Origin: an uncultured SAR116 cluster alpha proteobacterium
GTDB lineage: Bacteria > Pseudomonadota > Alphaproteobacteria > Puniceispirillales > Marisalimonadaceae
Length of the DNA: 42,558 bases
Assembly: GCA_902630555.1 (NCBI GenBank)
Contig: CACOVB010000006.1
Coordinates: 1-42,558 of the forward strand
Direction of reading: 5' to 3'
A program made the translations under genes and the position numbers. The notes below the pieces were generated by a model. That model was not told the origin of the DNA. It saw only the letters and a list, made by a program, of their open reading frames with translations, and ran no database searches. Shown here in pieces: positions 1-9,813 of this stretch (the first letter of the stretch is position 1; each line of letters starts with the position of its first letter).

Positions 1-288
1 AACAGACTTGTTGAACAAGAAAATTTGATGGAAGAAGCTCACTCAATGGCGAAACATTTACTTTCACTTCCCCCAGCATCAAGGGTTAATACTTTATACA
101 TGATGAAGCATATGGCACCTAAATTACCATCAAACATAACAAATTTAGCAGAAAAACTTCATCTTCATGGCGATACCGAAGATCGTATGGAAAGCAGAAG
201 AGCTTTTGCAGAAAAAAGAGAACCAAATTATAAAGGATGGTTAAACCCAGATGATAGATATAATATGCCAAAGTTAGAAGAAGAGTAG
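1..288 (+). CDS. Enoyl-CoA hydratase/isomerase family protein, C-terminal part (5' truncated by window edge)
   Basis: Frame 1 is open from base 1; C-terminal SRRAFAEKREPNYKGWLNPDDRY resembles crotonase-family ends; followed by a CoA-transferase. Confidence 0.6.
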   Translation, partial: NRLVEQENLMEEAHSMAKHLLSLPPASRVNTLYMMKHMAPKLPSNITNLAEKLHLHGDTEDRMESRRAFAEKREPNYKGWLNPDDRYNMPKLEEE

Positions 289-301
289 AAAAGGTTATAA
301 G

Positions 302-1515
302 ATGAATGAAATTAAAGGGGCTTTGTCAGGATTAAAAATAGTGGCTTGTTCTACAGCCCAAGCTGGAACGGTGCCTTATATGCTCATGGCAGATTTAGGT
401 GCAGATGTAATAAAAATTGAAACACCTGGTAAAGGTGACAATAATCGAAAATCTGGTTATCTATTTGGAGAAACTGGTTCTTTTTTTGAAACTAATAATC
501 GTGGAGTTAAGAGTTTAACTTTAAATCTGAAATCTGAAAAAGGTCAAAAAATTTTGCACGAACTTGTTAAAGAAGCCGATATCTTTGGACAAAATTTTAG
601 ACCAGGTGTTGCTGAAAAACTTAATTTTGATTATGAAACTTTAGAAAAAATTAACCCCAAAATCATTTATGCGTCTGTTTCAGCCTACGGACCTGACGCA
701 CCAGATGGTCATTTGCCAGGCACTGATGCTGTTGGTCAAGCACTTAGTGGAATTGCTGAAGCTTATTCTATACCAGGAAATAATTTAAGGACTGGAGTTG
801 CATCCGTAGCTGATGAGACTTGTGCTATTTTAACTTTTGGAGGAATACTCGCTGCATATATTAATGCACAAAAAACAGGTAAAGGACAAAAAACTAGAAA
901 CTTCACTAGTTGGTAGTGCATTCAGGTTACTTGGTTGGACTATGACAACTGCCATGTGGAGTAATAAACCTCCAATTACTGGTGCAAGGATAAACGGAAC
1001 AAGAGAACGTCCTGGTATTGCTGCTTGCTTTAATGACAAAAAATGGAAAACCTTTTGCTCTTCAGCTAGAACCTAATAGCTGGTTAGATGCTATGAAAGT
1101 CTTGGACTTTAAAGACACCTTAGAAGCAGAAGGACTGTTAGACTTAGGCTTGGCATTTGAATCAGAGAATAAGAAAGCAGAAATTTTAAATAAACTAGCT
1201 GAACTCTTTTCAACTAATGAAAGAGATCACTGGATTTCAATATTGAGAAAAGCGGATAAAATTTCAACCCATGTGAATACAATGTTGGAAGCTTCATCTG
1301 ATCCAAACATAGTAAACAATAATTATGTGACGGAGGTTTGGTATCCTGAATTAAATAAAAATTTAAAAGTACATGGAACTCCATGGAAGTTTTCTAAAAC
1401 TCCAGCAAATATTAAAAGAGCCCCTAAACTTGGTGAACACAACTCAGAAATTCTTAAAAAGTTAGGGTACTCAACTGATGAAATTGAAAATTTAACAAAA
1501 GAAAATATTATTTAG
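302..1515 (+). pseudogene. CaiB/BaiF family III CoA-transferase, interrupted by two apparent +1 frameshifts
   Basis: 302-916 encodes the N-terminal part (GLKIVACSTAQAGTVPYMLMADLGADVIKIETPGKGD); homologous sequence continues in frame 3 (LETSLVGSAFRLLGWTMTTAMWSNKPPITGARINGTRERPG) and then frame 1 (KNGKPFALQLEPNSWLDAMKVL...). Dropping one A from each of two A6 runs (about 888-893 and about 1038-1043) restores one frame. Confidence 0.8.
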
Positions 1516-2038
1516 TTTCTTCAAGCTCTTTAATAAACTTTTTAAAATTAGCTACATAGTGCTTAGATGATCGTGTCATATCTTTTATCATTTCTAGGCT
1601 TAACTCTCTTACCGCTTTAGCCGGAGATCCTATAATTAACATGCCATCAGGAAATTCCTTATTTTCAGTCACCAAAGCCCCTGCACCAACAAGACAATTA
1701 TTTCCAATTTTTGCGTTATTAAGAATAGTAGCCCCCATTCCAACAAGTGAATTATTTCCAATAGTGCAACCATGTATTATTGCATTATGGCCAATAGTAC
1801 AATTATCACCAATTGTGACAGGAGTATTTGGATCAACATGAATAATTGTATTTTCTTGAATATTTGTTTCGTTACCTATTTTTATAATATCATTATCACC
1901 TCTCAAAACTGAACCGAACCAAATTCCAACATCTTGTCCTAAAATAACATTGCCTATGACATGAGCATCTGGCGCTACCCAATATGAACCTTCAGATGGT
2001 AATTGAGGCTTTTTGTCTCCTAAATTATAAATTGGCAT
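1508..2038 (-). CDS. Gamma-class carbonic anhydrase family / hexapeptide-repeat protein
   Basis: Left-handed beta-helix hexapeptide repeats (VIGNVILGQDVGIWFGSVLRGDNDIIKIGNETNIQENTIIH). Start MPIYNLGDKKP at 2038 has GGAG upstream, so it is preferred to the longer ORF. Confidence 0.85.
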   Translation of the reverse strand: MPIYNLGDKKPQLPSEGSYWVAPDAHVIGNVILGQDVGIWFGSVLRGDNDIIKIGNETNIQENTIIHVDPNTPVTIGDNCTIGHNAIIHGCTIGNNSLVGMGATILNNAKIGNNCLVGAGALVTENKEFPDGMLIIGSPAKAVRELSLEMIKDMTRSSKHYVANFKKFIKELEETK

Positions 2039-2199
2039 TTTCACTCCTTGATAAATTTTTTTAACACTAGTTATGAACCCATTAATTAATTCCATCAATA
2101 AGAATAATTATTGTCAAGGAAAGAAAATATTTTACTCATAATTGGATTGATTTTTATATAAATTTAAATGTAAATTTTTTTAATAATTATTAAAATTAG

Positions 2200-3369
2200 T
2201 TAAAAAGGCAATCCAACATAATTTTCTGCAAATGACTTTTGAGCGACTTCTGAATTTTCTAAATACTCAATTTCTGTTTCTTGCATTTTTTGATCAAAAT
2301 CAGACTGATTAGGAAATTTGTGAAAAGTCACTGTCATCCACCAACTAAATCTAATGGCTTTCCAAACTCTATTTAATGCTCGTTTTGAATATTTAGATAA
2401 TACCGTTTTATTTTTTTCTTGGTAATATTCTTCTAAGGTCTCAACTAAATAGTTTACATCTGAAAAAGCTAAATTTAACCCCTTTGCACCTGTAGGTGGA
2501 ACTATATGAGCAGCATCTCCAACTAAAAATAGATTTCCATAACTCATTGGTTCAACCACAAATGATCTTAGAGGAGCTAGTGACTTCTCTATAGATGGAC
2601 CTGTTACGAGATTTTCTAAAGATTCTTCTGGTAATCTTTTTTTTATTTCATTCCAAAAACGATCATCACTCCATTCAGTAGTTTTTTCTTCAATTGAAGT
2701 TTGGATATAATATCTACTTAAATTTTCATTCCGCATAGAAGCCAGAGCAAAACCTGTTTTATGGTTTGCATAAATTAATTCTTCGCTAATTGGAGGTGTT
2801 TCAGATAAGATTCCCAACCATGCAAAAGGGTAGACTCTCTCAAAGGTTTTAATTTTTTCTTTAGGAATTGTATTTCTTGAAACACCATGAAATCCATCAC
2901 AACCTATTATAAAATCCGCATTAATTTTTGTTTCTTTATCAACGATCTTGCATGTAACGTATGGGCTACTTGTTTCAATTTCATGAATTTTTACATCTTT
3001 AACTGAATTAAAAACTTTACCATTATTTTTTTCTCTAAGCTCATATAGATCTTTTGTCACTTCTGTTTGACCATAAACAGTAACTTTTTGATTAATCAAT
3101 TTGTTAAAATCCATTCTAAATCCACGATTTTTTAAAGACAAAAAAATGCCATCATGAGAAAAACCTTCTTCCTTTATCCTTTTGAAAATTCCAGCCTTTT
3201 TTAGTAATTTTATGGTTCCTTCTTCTAAAACACCTGCTCTTATTCTGGATAACACATGTTCTTTGGTGTGTTTTTCCAAAACTAAACAATCAATATTAAT
3301 ATCACTTAAAAGTTGCGACAATAGTAATCCTGAAGGCCCTCCTCCAATGATAAGAACTTGAGTTCTCAT
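2200..3369 (-). CDS. pobA: 4-hydroxybenzoate 3-monooxygenase (FAD-dependent)
   Basis: 389 aa; GGGPSGLLLSQLL FAD motif, RAGVLEEGT, YGQTEVTKDLYE, GDAAHIVPPTGAKGLNLA; length and motif order match PobA. Confidence 0.85.
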   Translation of the reverse strand: MRTQVLIIGGGPSGLLLSQLLSDINIDCLVLEKHTKEHVLSRIRAGVLEEGTIKLLKKAGIFKRIKEEGFSHDGIFLSLKNRGFRMDFNKLINQKVTVYGQTEVTKDLYELREKNNGKVFNSVKDVKIHEIETSSPYVTCKIVDKETKINADFIIGCDGFHGVSRNTIPKEKIKTFERVYPFAWLGILSETPPISEELIYANHKTGFALASMRNENLSRYYIQTSIEEKTTEWSDDRFWNEIKKRLPEESLENLVTGPSIEKSLAPLRSFVVEPMSYGNLFLVGDAAHIVPPTGAKGLNLAFSDVNYLVETLEEYYQEKNKTVLSKYSKRALNRVWKAIRFSWWMTVTFHKFPNQSDFDQKMQETEIEYLENSEVAQKSFAENYVGLPF

Positions 3370-3491
3370 AAAAATATCCAGTGAATCTTATTTTTTAATA
3401 ACAAAAACATATATAAGAATTATAATAAATGAATGTTTTATTAAAAATCAAATTGAATTAAAAAATTAATTTTAAATTGTTGTTACGTCTT

Positions 3492-4811
3492 TTAATAAAA
3501 AGCCCATAACATTATTAGAGTAATACTTGGGAAAGAAAATAATAATATTATTCTGATTATATCACTTAACAAAAAGGGTATAACGCCTTTAAAAGTATCA
3601 ATTATAGGTACATCCTTAGCCATTTTATTAATTATAAATACATTTAGTCCAACAGGTGGAGTTATTAAACCAACTTCAACAACAACTAAAGTTAATATCC
3701 CAAACCAAATTGCTGTTTCTTCTGGAGACAATCCAAAATCAAGTGACATCACTAAAGGAAAAAAAACAGGGATTGTTAACAATATCATTGCTAAGCTATC
3801 CATTAAACATCCTAAGAACAGATATAAAATCATAATGCATGCAACAACTATTAAAGGTTCTAAATTATTTTCCTTAGAAAATTCAGTTAATAAATTTGGA
3901 AGCTGAGTTAAAGCAATAAAAGAATTAAAAAATTCCGCACCTAATAAAACAAAAAATATCATTCCAGTTGTAACCGCTGTGTTTTCAATAACCTCAATAA
4001 ATGACTTTATGTTAAATGATTTATTTGTGATAGCTATAATACCAGTTCCTGCAGCACCAATTGCAGCACCTTCAGTAGGTGTAAAAAAACCTAGATAAAT
4101 TCCACCAATCATGACAACAAAGATCAAGATTATATGCCAAATATTTTTAAATAAATACATACGTTCTTTCCAAGGAACTCTATCTTTAATTGGTCCAGAA
4201 TCTTGGTTTAATCTGACATATAGACTAATTGCAACTATATAACCTATGGCAGCAAGTAAACCAGGTATGAAAGCGCATAAAAACATTTTAGCTATGTTTT
4301 GTTCGGTCAGAATAGAATAAATTATTAATATAACTGAAGGGGGAATTAAAATGCCTAGAGTTCCTCCTGCAGCTAATGCACCAGTACTTAATGCTCCTGA
4401 ATACCCTAATCTTCTTAACTCTGGCAAGGCTACTTTCCCCATAGTTGCTGCAGTCGCTAACGATGATCCACAAATTGCGCCAAACCCAGCACATGCTCCA
4501 ACGGCAGCCATAGCAACTCCACCTTTTTTATGACCTAAACATGCACCAGCAAACTTAAACAATGCTTCACTCATGCCAGCTTTAGATGCGAAATTACCCA
4601 TGAGTAAAAAAAGTGGAATAACTGAAAGAGAGTAATTTGAAAATAAATGCCATGCACTTGTTTTAGCTAGAGACATAATAGGAAGCCATCCTGTAATTAA
4701 AATTGTACCGGAACATCCAACTAACAACATGGCTAAACCAATAGGAACTCTGAATGCTAAAAGTGAAAACAGAATTGGGAAAGCTAGAATGCCAAGAATA
4801 TATTTGTCCAT
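3492..4811 (-). CDS. dctM: TRAP transporter large permease (DctM family)
   Basis: 439 aa multi-TM protein; GTLGILIPPSVILIIYSILTEQNIAKMFLCAFIPG and LITPPVGLNVFIIN motifs. Confidence 0.93.
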   Translation of the reverse strand: MDKYILGILAFPILFSLLAFRVPIGLAMLLVGCSGTILITGWLPIMSLAKTSAWHLFSNYSLSVIPLFLLMGNFASKAGMSEALFKFAGACLGHKKGGVAMAAVGACAGFGAICGSSLATAATMGKVALPELRRLGYSGALSTGALAAGGTLGILIPPSVILIIYSILTEQNIAKMFLCAFIPGLLAAIGYIVAISLYVRLNQDSGPIKDRVPWKERMYLFKNIWHIILIFVVMIGGIYLGFFTPTEGAAIGAAGTGIIAITNKSFNIKSFIEVIENTAVTTGMIFFVLLGAEFFNSFIALTQLPNLLTEFSKENNLEPLIVVACIMILYLFLGCLMDSLAMILLTIPVFFPLVMSLDFGLSPEETAIWFGILTLVVVEVGLITPPVGLNVFIINKMAKDVPIIDTFKGVIPFLLSDIIRIILLFSFPSITLIMLWAFY

Positions 4812-4813
4812 GA

Positions 4814-5344
4814 TTAACTTCTCGATAGAACTAATTCACGATAAAATGTGTATAAACAACATATAGATAGCAGTCCAAATGAAAATGTTACTGGCAAAAA
4901 GGGTATCCAAATTGGAAATTGTAGTAACATAGTTTCTTCTTGATAATTATACATGTCTTTTGCTCCGAAAAACATCCTCCAAGTAAAAAACAAGGCTATA
5001 AGTCCATAAAAAACTGAGCTAACACAATCTAAAAAAGCAATCTTTTTGAAATTTAATTTTGCAGTTATGAAATCTACAATAACATTACCTTTTTTTAAAT
5101 GGCACAAAGGTAAAAAGGAAGAGATAGCAATTGCACTACCAATTTCAACCAATTCAAAATCACCCACTAGAGGATTTAAGAATATAATTCTACTTAATAT
5201 TGAAACAAAGTTAATTAAAATAACAATGACAAGAATTATACCTCCTAAAATAGCTAAAATATAAGCTAAGTCATATAAAAAACGACCAAATTTATCATTT
5301 GGTCGTTCTGTAAGTTCATCAATAGGATTGGTTGATGAACTCAT
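4814..5344 (-). CDS. dctQ: TRAP transporter small permease (DctQ family)
   Basis: 176 aa, four predicted TM segments, HLKKGNVIVDF motif; lies between DctP and DctM. Confidence 0.85.
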   Translation of the reverse strand: MSSSTNPIDELTERPNDKFGRFLYDLAYILAILGGIILVIVILINFVSILSRIIFLNPLVGDFELVEIGSAIAISSFLPLCHLKKGNVIVDFITAKLNFKKIAFLDCVSSVFYGLIALFFTWRMFFGAKDMYNYQEETMLLQFPIWIPFLPVTFSFGLLSICCLYTFYRELVLSRS

Positions 5345-5348
5345 TTAA

Positions 5349-6377
5349 TTATAATGATTTTTCATATTTTGAAATTAAGCTTTTTGCTGTATCTAAAAGT
5401 TTTTGAGCGTCTAAACCTTTTTTATTAGTACTCTTAATCCAATCTTCAGTTACTTTTTTTCCTGCAGCTTTCATTTTGGCTAGTTCTTCGCCTTGCAAAG
5501 TAAAAAACTGTCCACCAGCATTTACAGCTAATTTTCTTGCAGGAACTTCAAAGCCGTCCCAAAGTTTACCTGCCTCTTTTGCTAAAGATAAGCCTGAATT
5601 ATTATCAATAACTTTTTTTTGCGATGGTGATAAACTCTCATACTTTGCTTTATTCATTATGAATAAAAAAGGTGTTGTATATAGACCTCTATTACCTGCA
5701 ACATTAGTATGTGCTTTTGTTAATTCTTGCAATTTAAATGAAGGCATAATTTCCCAAGGCACAACCATTCCATCAATTACTCCTTTTGACAATGACGGGG
5801 CAACTTTTGGAACTGGCATCCCGACTGGAGTGGCACCCATACTTTTAAGCATAGTTGTAATTACTCTTGTAGGACCTCTCATCTTCATCCCTTGAAAATC
5901 ACCAATAGACTTAATCAGCTTATTTTTTGTATGTATCATACCAGGAGCGTGCACATGAACTGTTAAGATTTTATAATCTTTTAGATCTTCTGCTCCTATG
6001 GTTTCTACATACTCCTGAACCGCTTGTGATGTTATTACTGATTTTGTTGGCAAAAATGGTAATTCAAAAGCTTCAAGTCTTGGAAATCTTCCTGGTGTAT
6101 AACCCGCAACTGTCCAAACTATGTCTACTACCCCTTCTCTGACTTGATCAACAAGCTGGGGTGGCTTTCCTCCAAGTTGCATAGAATAATACATCTCGGT
6201 TACAATTTCACCATTTGATTCTTTTTTAACTTTTTCTGCCCACGGCAAAACAAATTTTGCATTAGAGTTAGCTGGTGCAGGAACAAATGTATGAAATTTT
6301 AAAGTTACCTTATCAGCTAGTGCAGAAAATGAAAAAAAGGTTAATGATAAAATAATCATTTTTATAAGCATTTTCAT
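5349..6377 (-). CDS. dctP: TRAP transporter periplasmic substrate-binding protein (DctP family)
   Basis: Signal peptide; KMRGPTRVITTMLKSMGATPVGMPVPKVAPSLSKGVIDGMVVPWE typical of DctP. Confidence 0.92.
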   Translation of the reverse strand: MKMLIKMIILSLTFFSFSALADKVTLKFHTFVPAPANSNAKFVLPWAEKVKKESNGEIVTEMYYSMQLGGKPPQLVDQVREGVVDIVWTVAGYTPGRFPRLEAFELPFLPTKSVITSQAVQEYVETIGAEDLKDYKILTVHVHAPGMIHTKNKLIKSIGDFQGMKMRGPTRVITTMLKSMGATPVGMPVPKVAPSLSKGVIDGMVVPWEIMPSFKLQELTKAHTNVAGNRGLYTTPFLFIMNKAKYESLSPSQKKVIDNNSGLSLAKEAGKLWDGFEVPARKLAVNAGGQFFTLQGEELAKMKAAGKKVTEDWIKSTNKKGLDAQKLLDTAKSLISKYEKSL

Positions 6378-6489
6378 TGTTTCCTCCTAAATTAAGAAAA
6401 TTAAATCACAAAAAAAAATAAGTTACTAATATAAATTTAAAAAATTGATTTTAAGAAATCGATTGATAAAATTTAATTAGGTAATTTAT

Positions 6490-7470
6490 ATGGCAATAAA
6501 AGCTCTTTCATATTTAGGTATTACATCAGAAAAAATCCAAGATTGGTCAGATTATGCAACAAAAAATCTTGGCATGCAGGAAATTGATAAAACAAAAAAC
6601 TCTTTAATGCTAAGAATGGATGATCAAAAACAAAGGTTTTCCATTTCGAATGATGGTGGTGAGGGTTTATCATTTTTAGGGTGGGAAGTAGAAAAAAAAA
6701 GTGACTTAGATAATTTTGCATCAAAATTAAATGAAAATAATGTAAAAGTTTTTAGAGGACAAAAGTTTCTTTGTGACAAAAGGTTTGTTGAAGACTTAAT
6801 TTATTTTAAAGATCCAGCTGGAAACCAAATTGAATTAATATTTAATCCATTTAAAACTGACGACGAGTTTAAGCCTGGGAGAGCTATATCAGGTTTTAAA
6901 ACAGGTATCTGCGGACTGGGTCATGCGGTGCTACATACAAACAATATTGAACCACTAGTAACATTTTATAGAGATATCTTAAAATTCAAAGTAAGTGATT
7001 ATAGCTTCGAACCAATTAGACTTCATTTTTTTCATGTAAACGAAAGACATCATAGCTTTGCTCTTGTAGAAACAGGGAAAGTAGGCTTCCATCATTTTAT
7101 GGTAGAATATAAAAATTTAGATGATGTTGGACAAGGCTATGACTTGTTACAATTTGAAAAAAATAAAATTGCATATACTATCGGTAGACACACAAATGAT
7201 TATATGACATCTTTTTATTCTTATTCACCTTCAGGTTTTTTTGTTGAAAATGGTTGGGGTGGCAGACTTATAAATCCAGATACATGGACTCCGGAATTAA
7301 CAGATATTGGACCAAGTTTTTGGGGCCATGAAAGACTTCATCTTCCAGAAGATGAAAGACTTAAATTTAGAAATAAAAGAATGGAGATAGCTGCTAATGG
7401 AATTCAAGCTCCTTTAGTTATCGATTGTCCTTGGTTGTATCAAAATCAATTAAATAAAAATGCAAAATAA
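6490..7470 (+). CDS. Extradiol ring-cleavage dioxygenase, two-domain VOC type
   Basis: 326 aa; C-terminal domain has H-H-E metal-ligand pattern: GLGHAVL..., GFHHFMVEY..., SPSGFFVENGWGG. Confidence 0.85.
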   Translation: MAIKALSYLGITSEKIQDWSDYATKNLGMQEIDKTKNSLMLRMDDQKQRFSISNDGGEGLSFLGWEVEKKSDLDNFASKLNENNVKVFRGQKFLCDKRFVEDLIYFKDPAGNQIELIFNPFKTDDEFKPGRAISGFKTGICGLGHAVLHTNNIEPLVTFYRDILKFKVSDYSFEPIRLHFFHVNERHHSFALVETGKVGFHHFMVEYKNLDDVGQGYDLLQFEKNKIAYTIGRHTNDYMTSFYSYSPSGFFVENGWGGRLINPDTWTPELTDIGPSFWGHERLHLPEDERLKFRNKRMEIAANGIQAPLVIDCPWLYQNQLNKNAK

Positions 7471-8923
7471 AAACTGTAATGTTTTAATTGTAGGCTTTGG
7501 ACCAACCGGTGCCGTCCTCGCAAATTTATTATCAAAATATAATCTTTCAATTCATGTTTTGGAAAAAGAAAGCAAAGTTTATAATTTACCAAGAGCAGTT
7601 CATTTTGATGATGAAATCATGAGAATATTTAAAAGTATCGGTATTTATGAAAAACTAATAAAAAAAACTATTATTAATAAAGGAACTAAGTTTGTTGATG
7701 AAAATGATAATTTAATCTTAGACTGGCCTAGACCTAGACAAATTACTGATAATGGTTTTTATCCAAGTTATAGGTTCCATCAACCTGACTTGGAAAAAAT
7801 TTTAAGAAAAAATTTAGCTTTAAATAATAATTTGAAAATTTACTACAATACTGAACTAATAGAATTAGAAAACAAAGGCAAGGTTGTAAAAGCAAAATGT
7901 ATTAACAAATCAACGAACACTTCTCAAACTATATACGCAGATTATGTTGTAGGGTGTGACGGTGCTAATTCTTTTGTTAAAAAAATTATTGGGCAAGAAA
8001 CAATTGATTTTGGATTTCAAGAAAAATGGGCAGTTCTTGATTTAATCATGAAAAAAAATAAAAAAAATTTGCCTGATAGAACTATACAATATTGTAGTCA
8101 AAATACACCTACAACTTATTGCAGAAATGTTGGAAGAAGAAGAAGATGGGAAATATCATTAAACAAAAATTTTACAGAAAAAGATATTCTTAATGAAAAT
8201 AAGATTTGGAATTTCTTATCTAAATGGGTAACTCAAAATGATGCTATAATTGAAAGAAAAACTATTTATAATTTTAAATCTTTAATAGCAAAAAAATGGC
8301 GAAAAGGAAGAATATTCATTGCTGGAGATGCTGCTCATTTATCTCCTCCTTTCATGGGTCAAGGGATGTGTTCAGGACTAAGAGATGTATCTAATCTTTT
8401 TTGGAAATTAGCTCACTGCTGTTACTTTGGTCATAAAGAAAAAATCCTTGAAACTTATGAGAGTGAAAGATTGGAAAACGTAAAAGAATATATAATTACT
8501 ACAATAAATATGGGAAAATTGTTAAACTCTATTGGAGATCCTAATGTTTCAAATACTGTAAAAGAGAATCAAGATGGATCTAGAGTCATGACTTCAATAA
8601 AACCTCCATTAGGCCCAGGATTAGGAAGTAAAAGTGATAAATTAAGAGGTCATGTATTCCCTTTTATAAATTTACAAAAATCAAAAATTCAAAATTTTGA
8701 TGAACAATTTGACAAAGAATTAATCTTACTTTCAAAACAAGAATTAAATTGTACCGATATTAAACATATTAATGTGAATAAATATAAAGAGTTACTTAAA
8801 ACATTTAATAACCTAAATATAAAAGCTTTAATTTTAAGACCTGACAGATTTATTTTAAGTTCATTAGAAAATAATTCTGACATTAATGAATTTATAAACA
8901 AATCGATATTACAAATGAGTTAG
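7460..8923 (+). CDS. FAD-dependent aromatic hydroxylase, MhpA-like
   Basis: 487 aa; VGFGPTGAVLANLLS, FDDEIMRIF, YVVGCDGANSFVKK, GRIFIAGDAAHLSPPFMGQGMCSGLRDVSNLFWKLA; overlaps the upstream gene by 11 nt. Confidence 0.85.
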   Translation: MQNKNCNVLIVGFGPTGAVLANLLSKYNLSIHVLEKESKVYNLPRAVHFDDEIMRIFKSIGIYEKLIKKTIINKGTKFVDENDNLILDWPRPRQITDNGFYPSYRFHQPDLEKILRKNLALNNNLKIYYNTELIELENKGKVVKAKCINKSTNTSQTIYADYVVGCDGANSFVKKIIGQETIDFGFQEKWAVLDLIMKKNKKNLPDRTIQYCSQNTPTTYCRNVGRRRRWEISLNKNFTEKDILNENKIWNFLSKWVTQNDAIIERKTIYNFKSLIAKKWRKGRIFIAGDAAHLSPPFMGQGMCSGLRDVSNLFWKLAHCCYFGHKEKILETYESERLENVKEYIITTINMGKLLNSIGDPNVSNTVKENQDGSRVMTSIKPPLGPGLGSKSDKLRGHVFPFINLQKSKIQNFDEQFDKELILLSKQELNCTDIKHINVNKYKELLKTFNNLNIKALILRPDRFILSSLENNSDINEFINKSILQMS

Positions 8924-8929
8924 ATAATC

Positions 8930-9772
8930 ATGAAGTTAAACGCATTACAAGCTGGATTTAATTTAGATCATATCGTTTTAGAGAGTCCAAACCCATATAA
9001 TTTAGCTAAATTTTATAAAGAAATAATCATGATGGAATTTGTTAAAAAAAATAATAATGAATTAATTTGTGAAGGGAAAAATCGAAAAATTATACTAATA
9101 AAAGGTAAAAAAAATAAACTTTCATATGCAGGTTTTTCTTGCAGAAGCAAAGAAAGTTTAAACAAATTTAAAAATTTTATAATTTCCAATAATGTTAATT
9201 TAAAAAAATTTGAAAATAATCATCTAAAAAAAGGTTCATTTTCAATTATTGATCCAGATAAAAATATTTTATCTTTTGGAATTAGAAAAAACAGCAAGAA
9301 AATATTTAAAAATGAACTTTGTATGCCCTTACAACATTTAACTTTATCAAGTAAAAATGTAGAAAAATTTCAAAGTTTTTATTGTGGTTTATTAGGTTTC
9401 AAAATTACAGACAACGTTGTACATGAAAATGGATCCTTAGCTACTTCTTTTTTAACTTCAAACCATGAACATCACACAATTGCTTGTTTCAAATCAGACA
9501 AAATAGGAATTGATCATCATTCCTATGAAGTTGGCAAATGGGAAAATATAAAAATATTGTGTGATTATTTTTCAAAAAAAAATGTGAAAATAATTTGGGG
9601 ACCTGGAAGACACGGCCCAGGTAATAATTTATTTATATTTATTGAAGATTTAGACAAAAATTGGATAGAGTTCTCTGCAGAGTTAGAAATAATTCATGAT
9701 AGAAAATATAAAAAATGGCCTCAATCTGAAAATACCTTAAATTTGTGGGGTAAAGCAATATTAAGGTCATAA
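8930..9772 (+). CDS. Second VOC-superfamily extradiol-type dioxygenase
   Basis: 280 aa; C-terminal H/H/E candidate ligands in PLQHLTLSS, IDHHSYEVG, NWIEFSAELE. Confidence 0.75.
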   Translation: MKLNALQAGFNLDHIVLESPNPYNLAKFYKEIIMMEFVKKNNNELICEGKNRKIILIKGKKNKLSYAGFSCRSKESLNKFKNFIISNNVNLKKFENNHLKKGSFSIIDPDKNILSFGIRKNSKKIFKNELCMPLQHLTLSSKNVEKFQSFYCGLLGFKITDNVVHENGSLATSFLTSNHEHHTIACFKSDKIGIDHHSYEVGKWENIKILCDYFSKKNVKIIWGPGRHGPGNNLFIFIEDLDKNWIEFSAELEIIHDRKYKKWPQSENTLNLWGKAILRS

Positions 9773-9813
9773 TAAATAATATTGTTTAATATAATGCATT
9801 GAAGGAAATATCT

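Noticed and set aside
830-1039. Antisense ORF of 69 aa over the CoA-transferase
   Set aside because: Lies opposite conserved CoA-transferase coding sequence; no recognisable family.
5476-5895. 139-aa plus-strand ORF opposite dctP
   Set aside because: Antisense shadow of a clearly conserved dctP; composition not protein-like.
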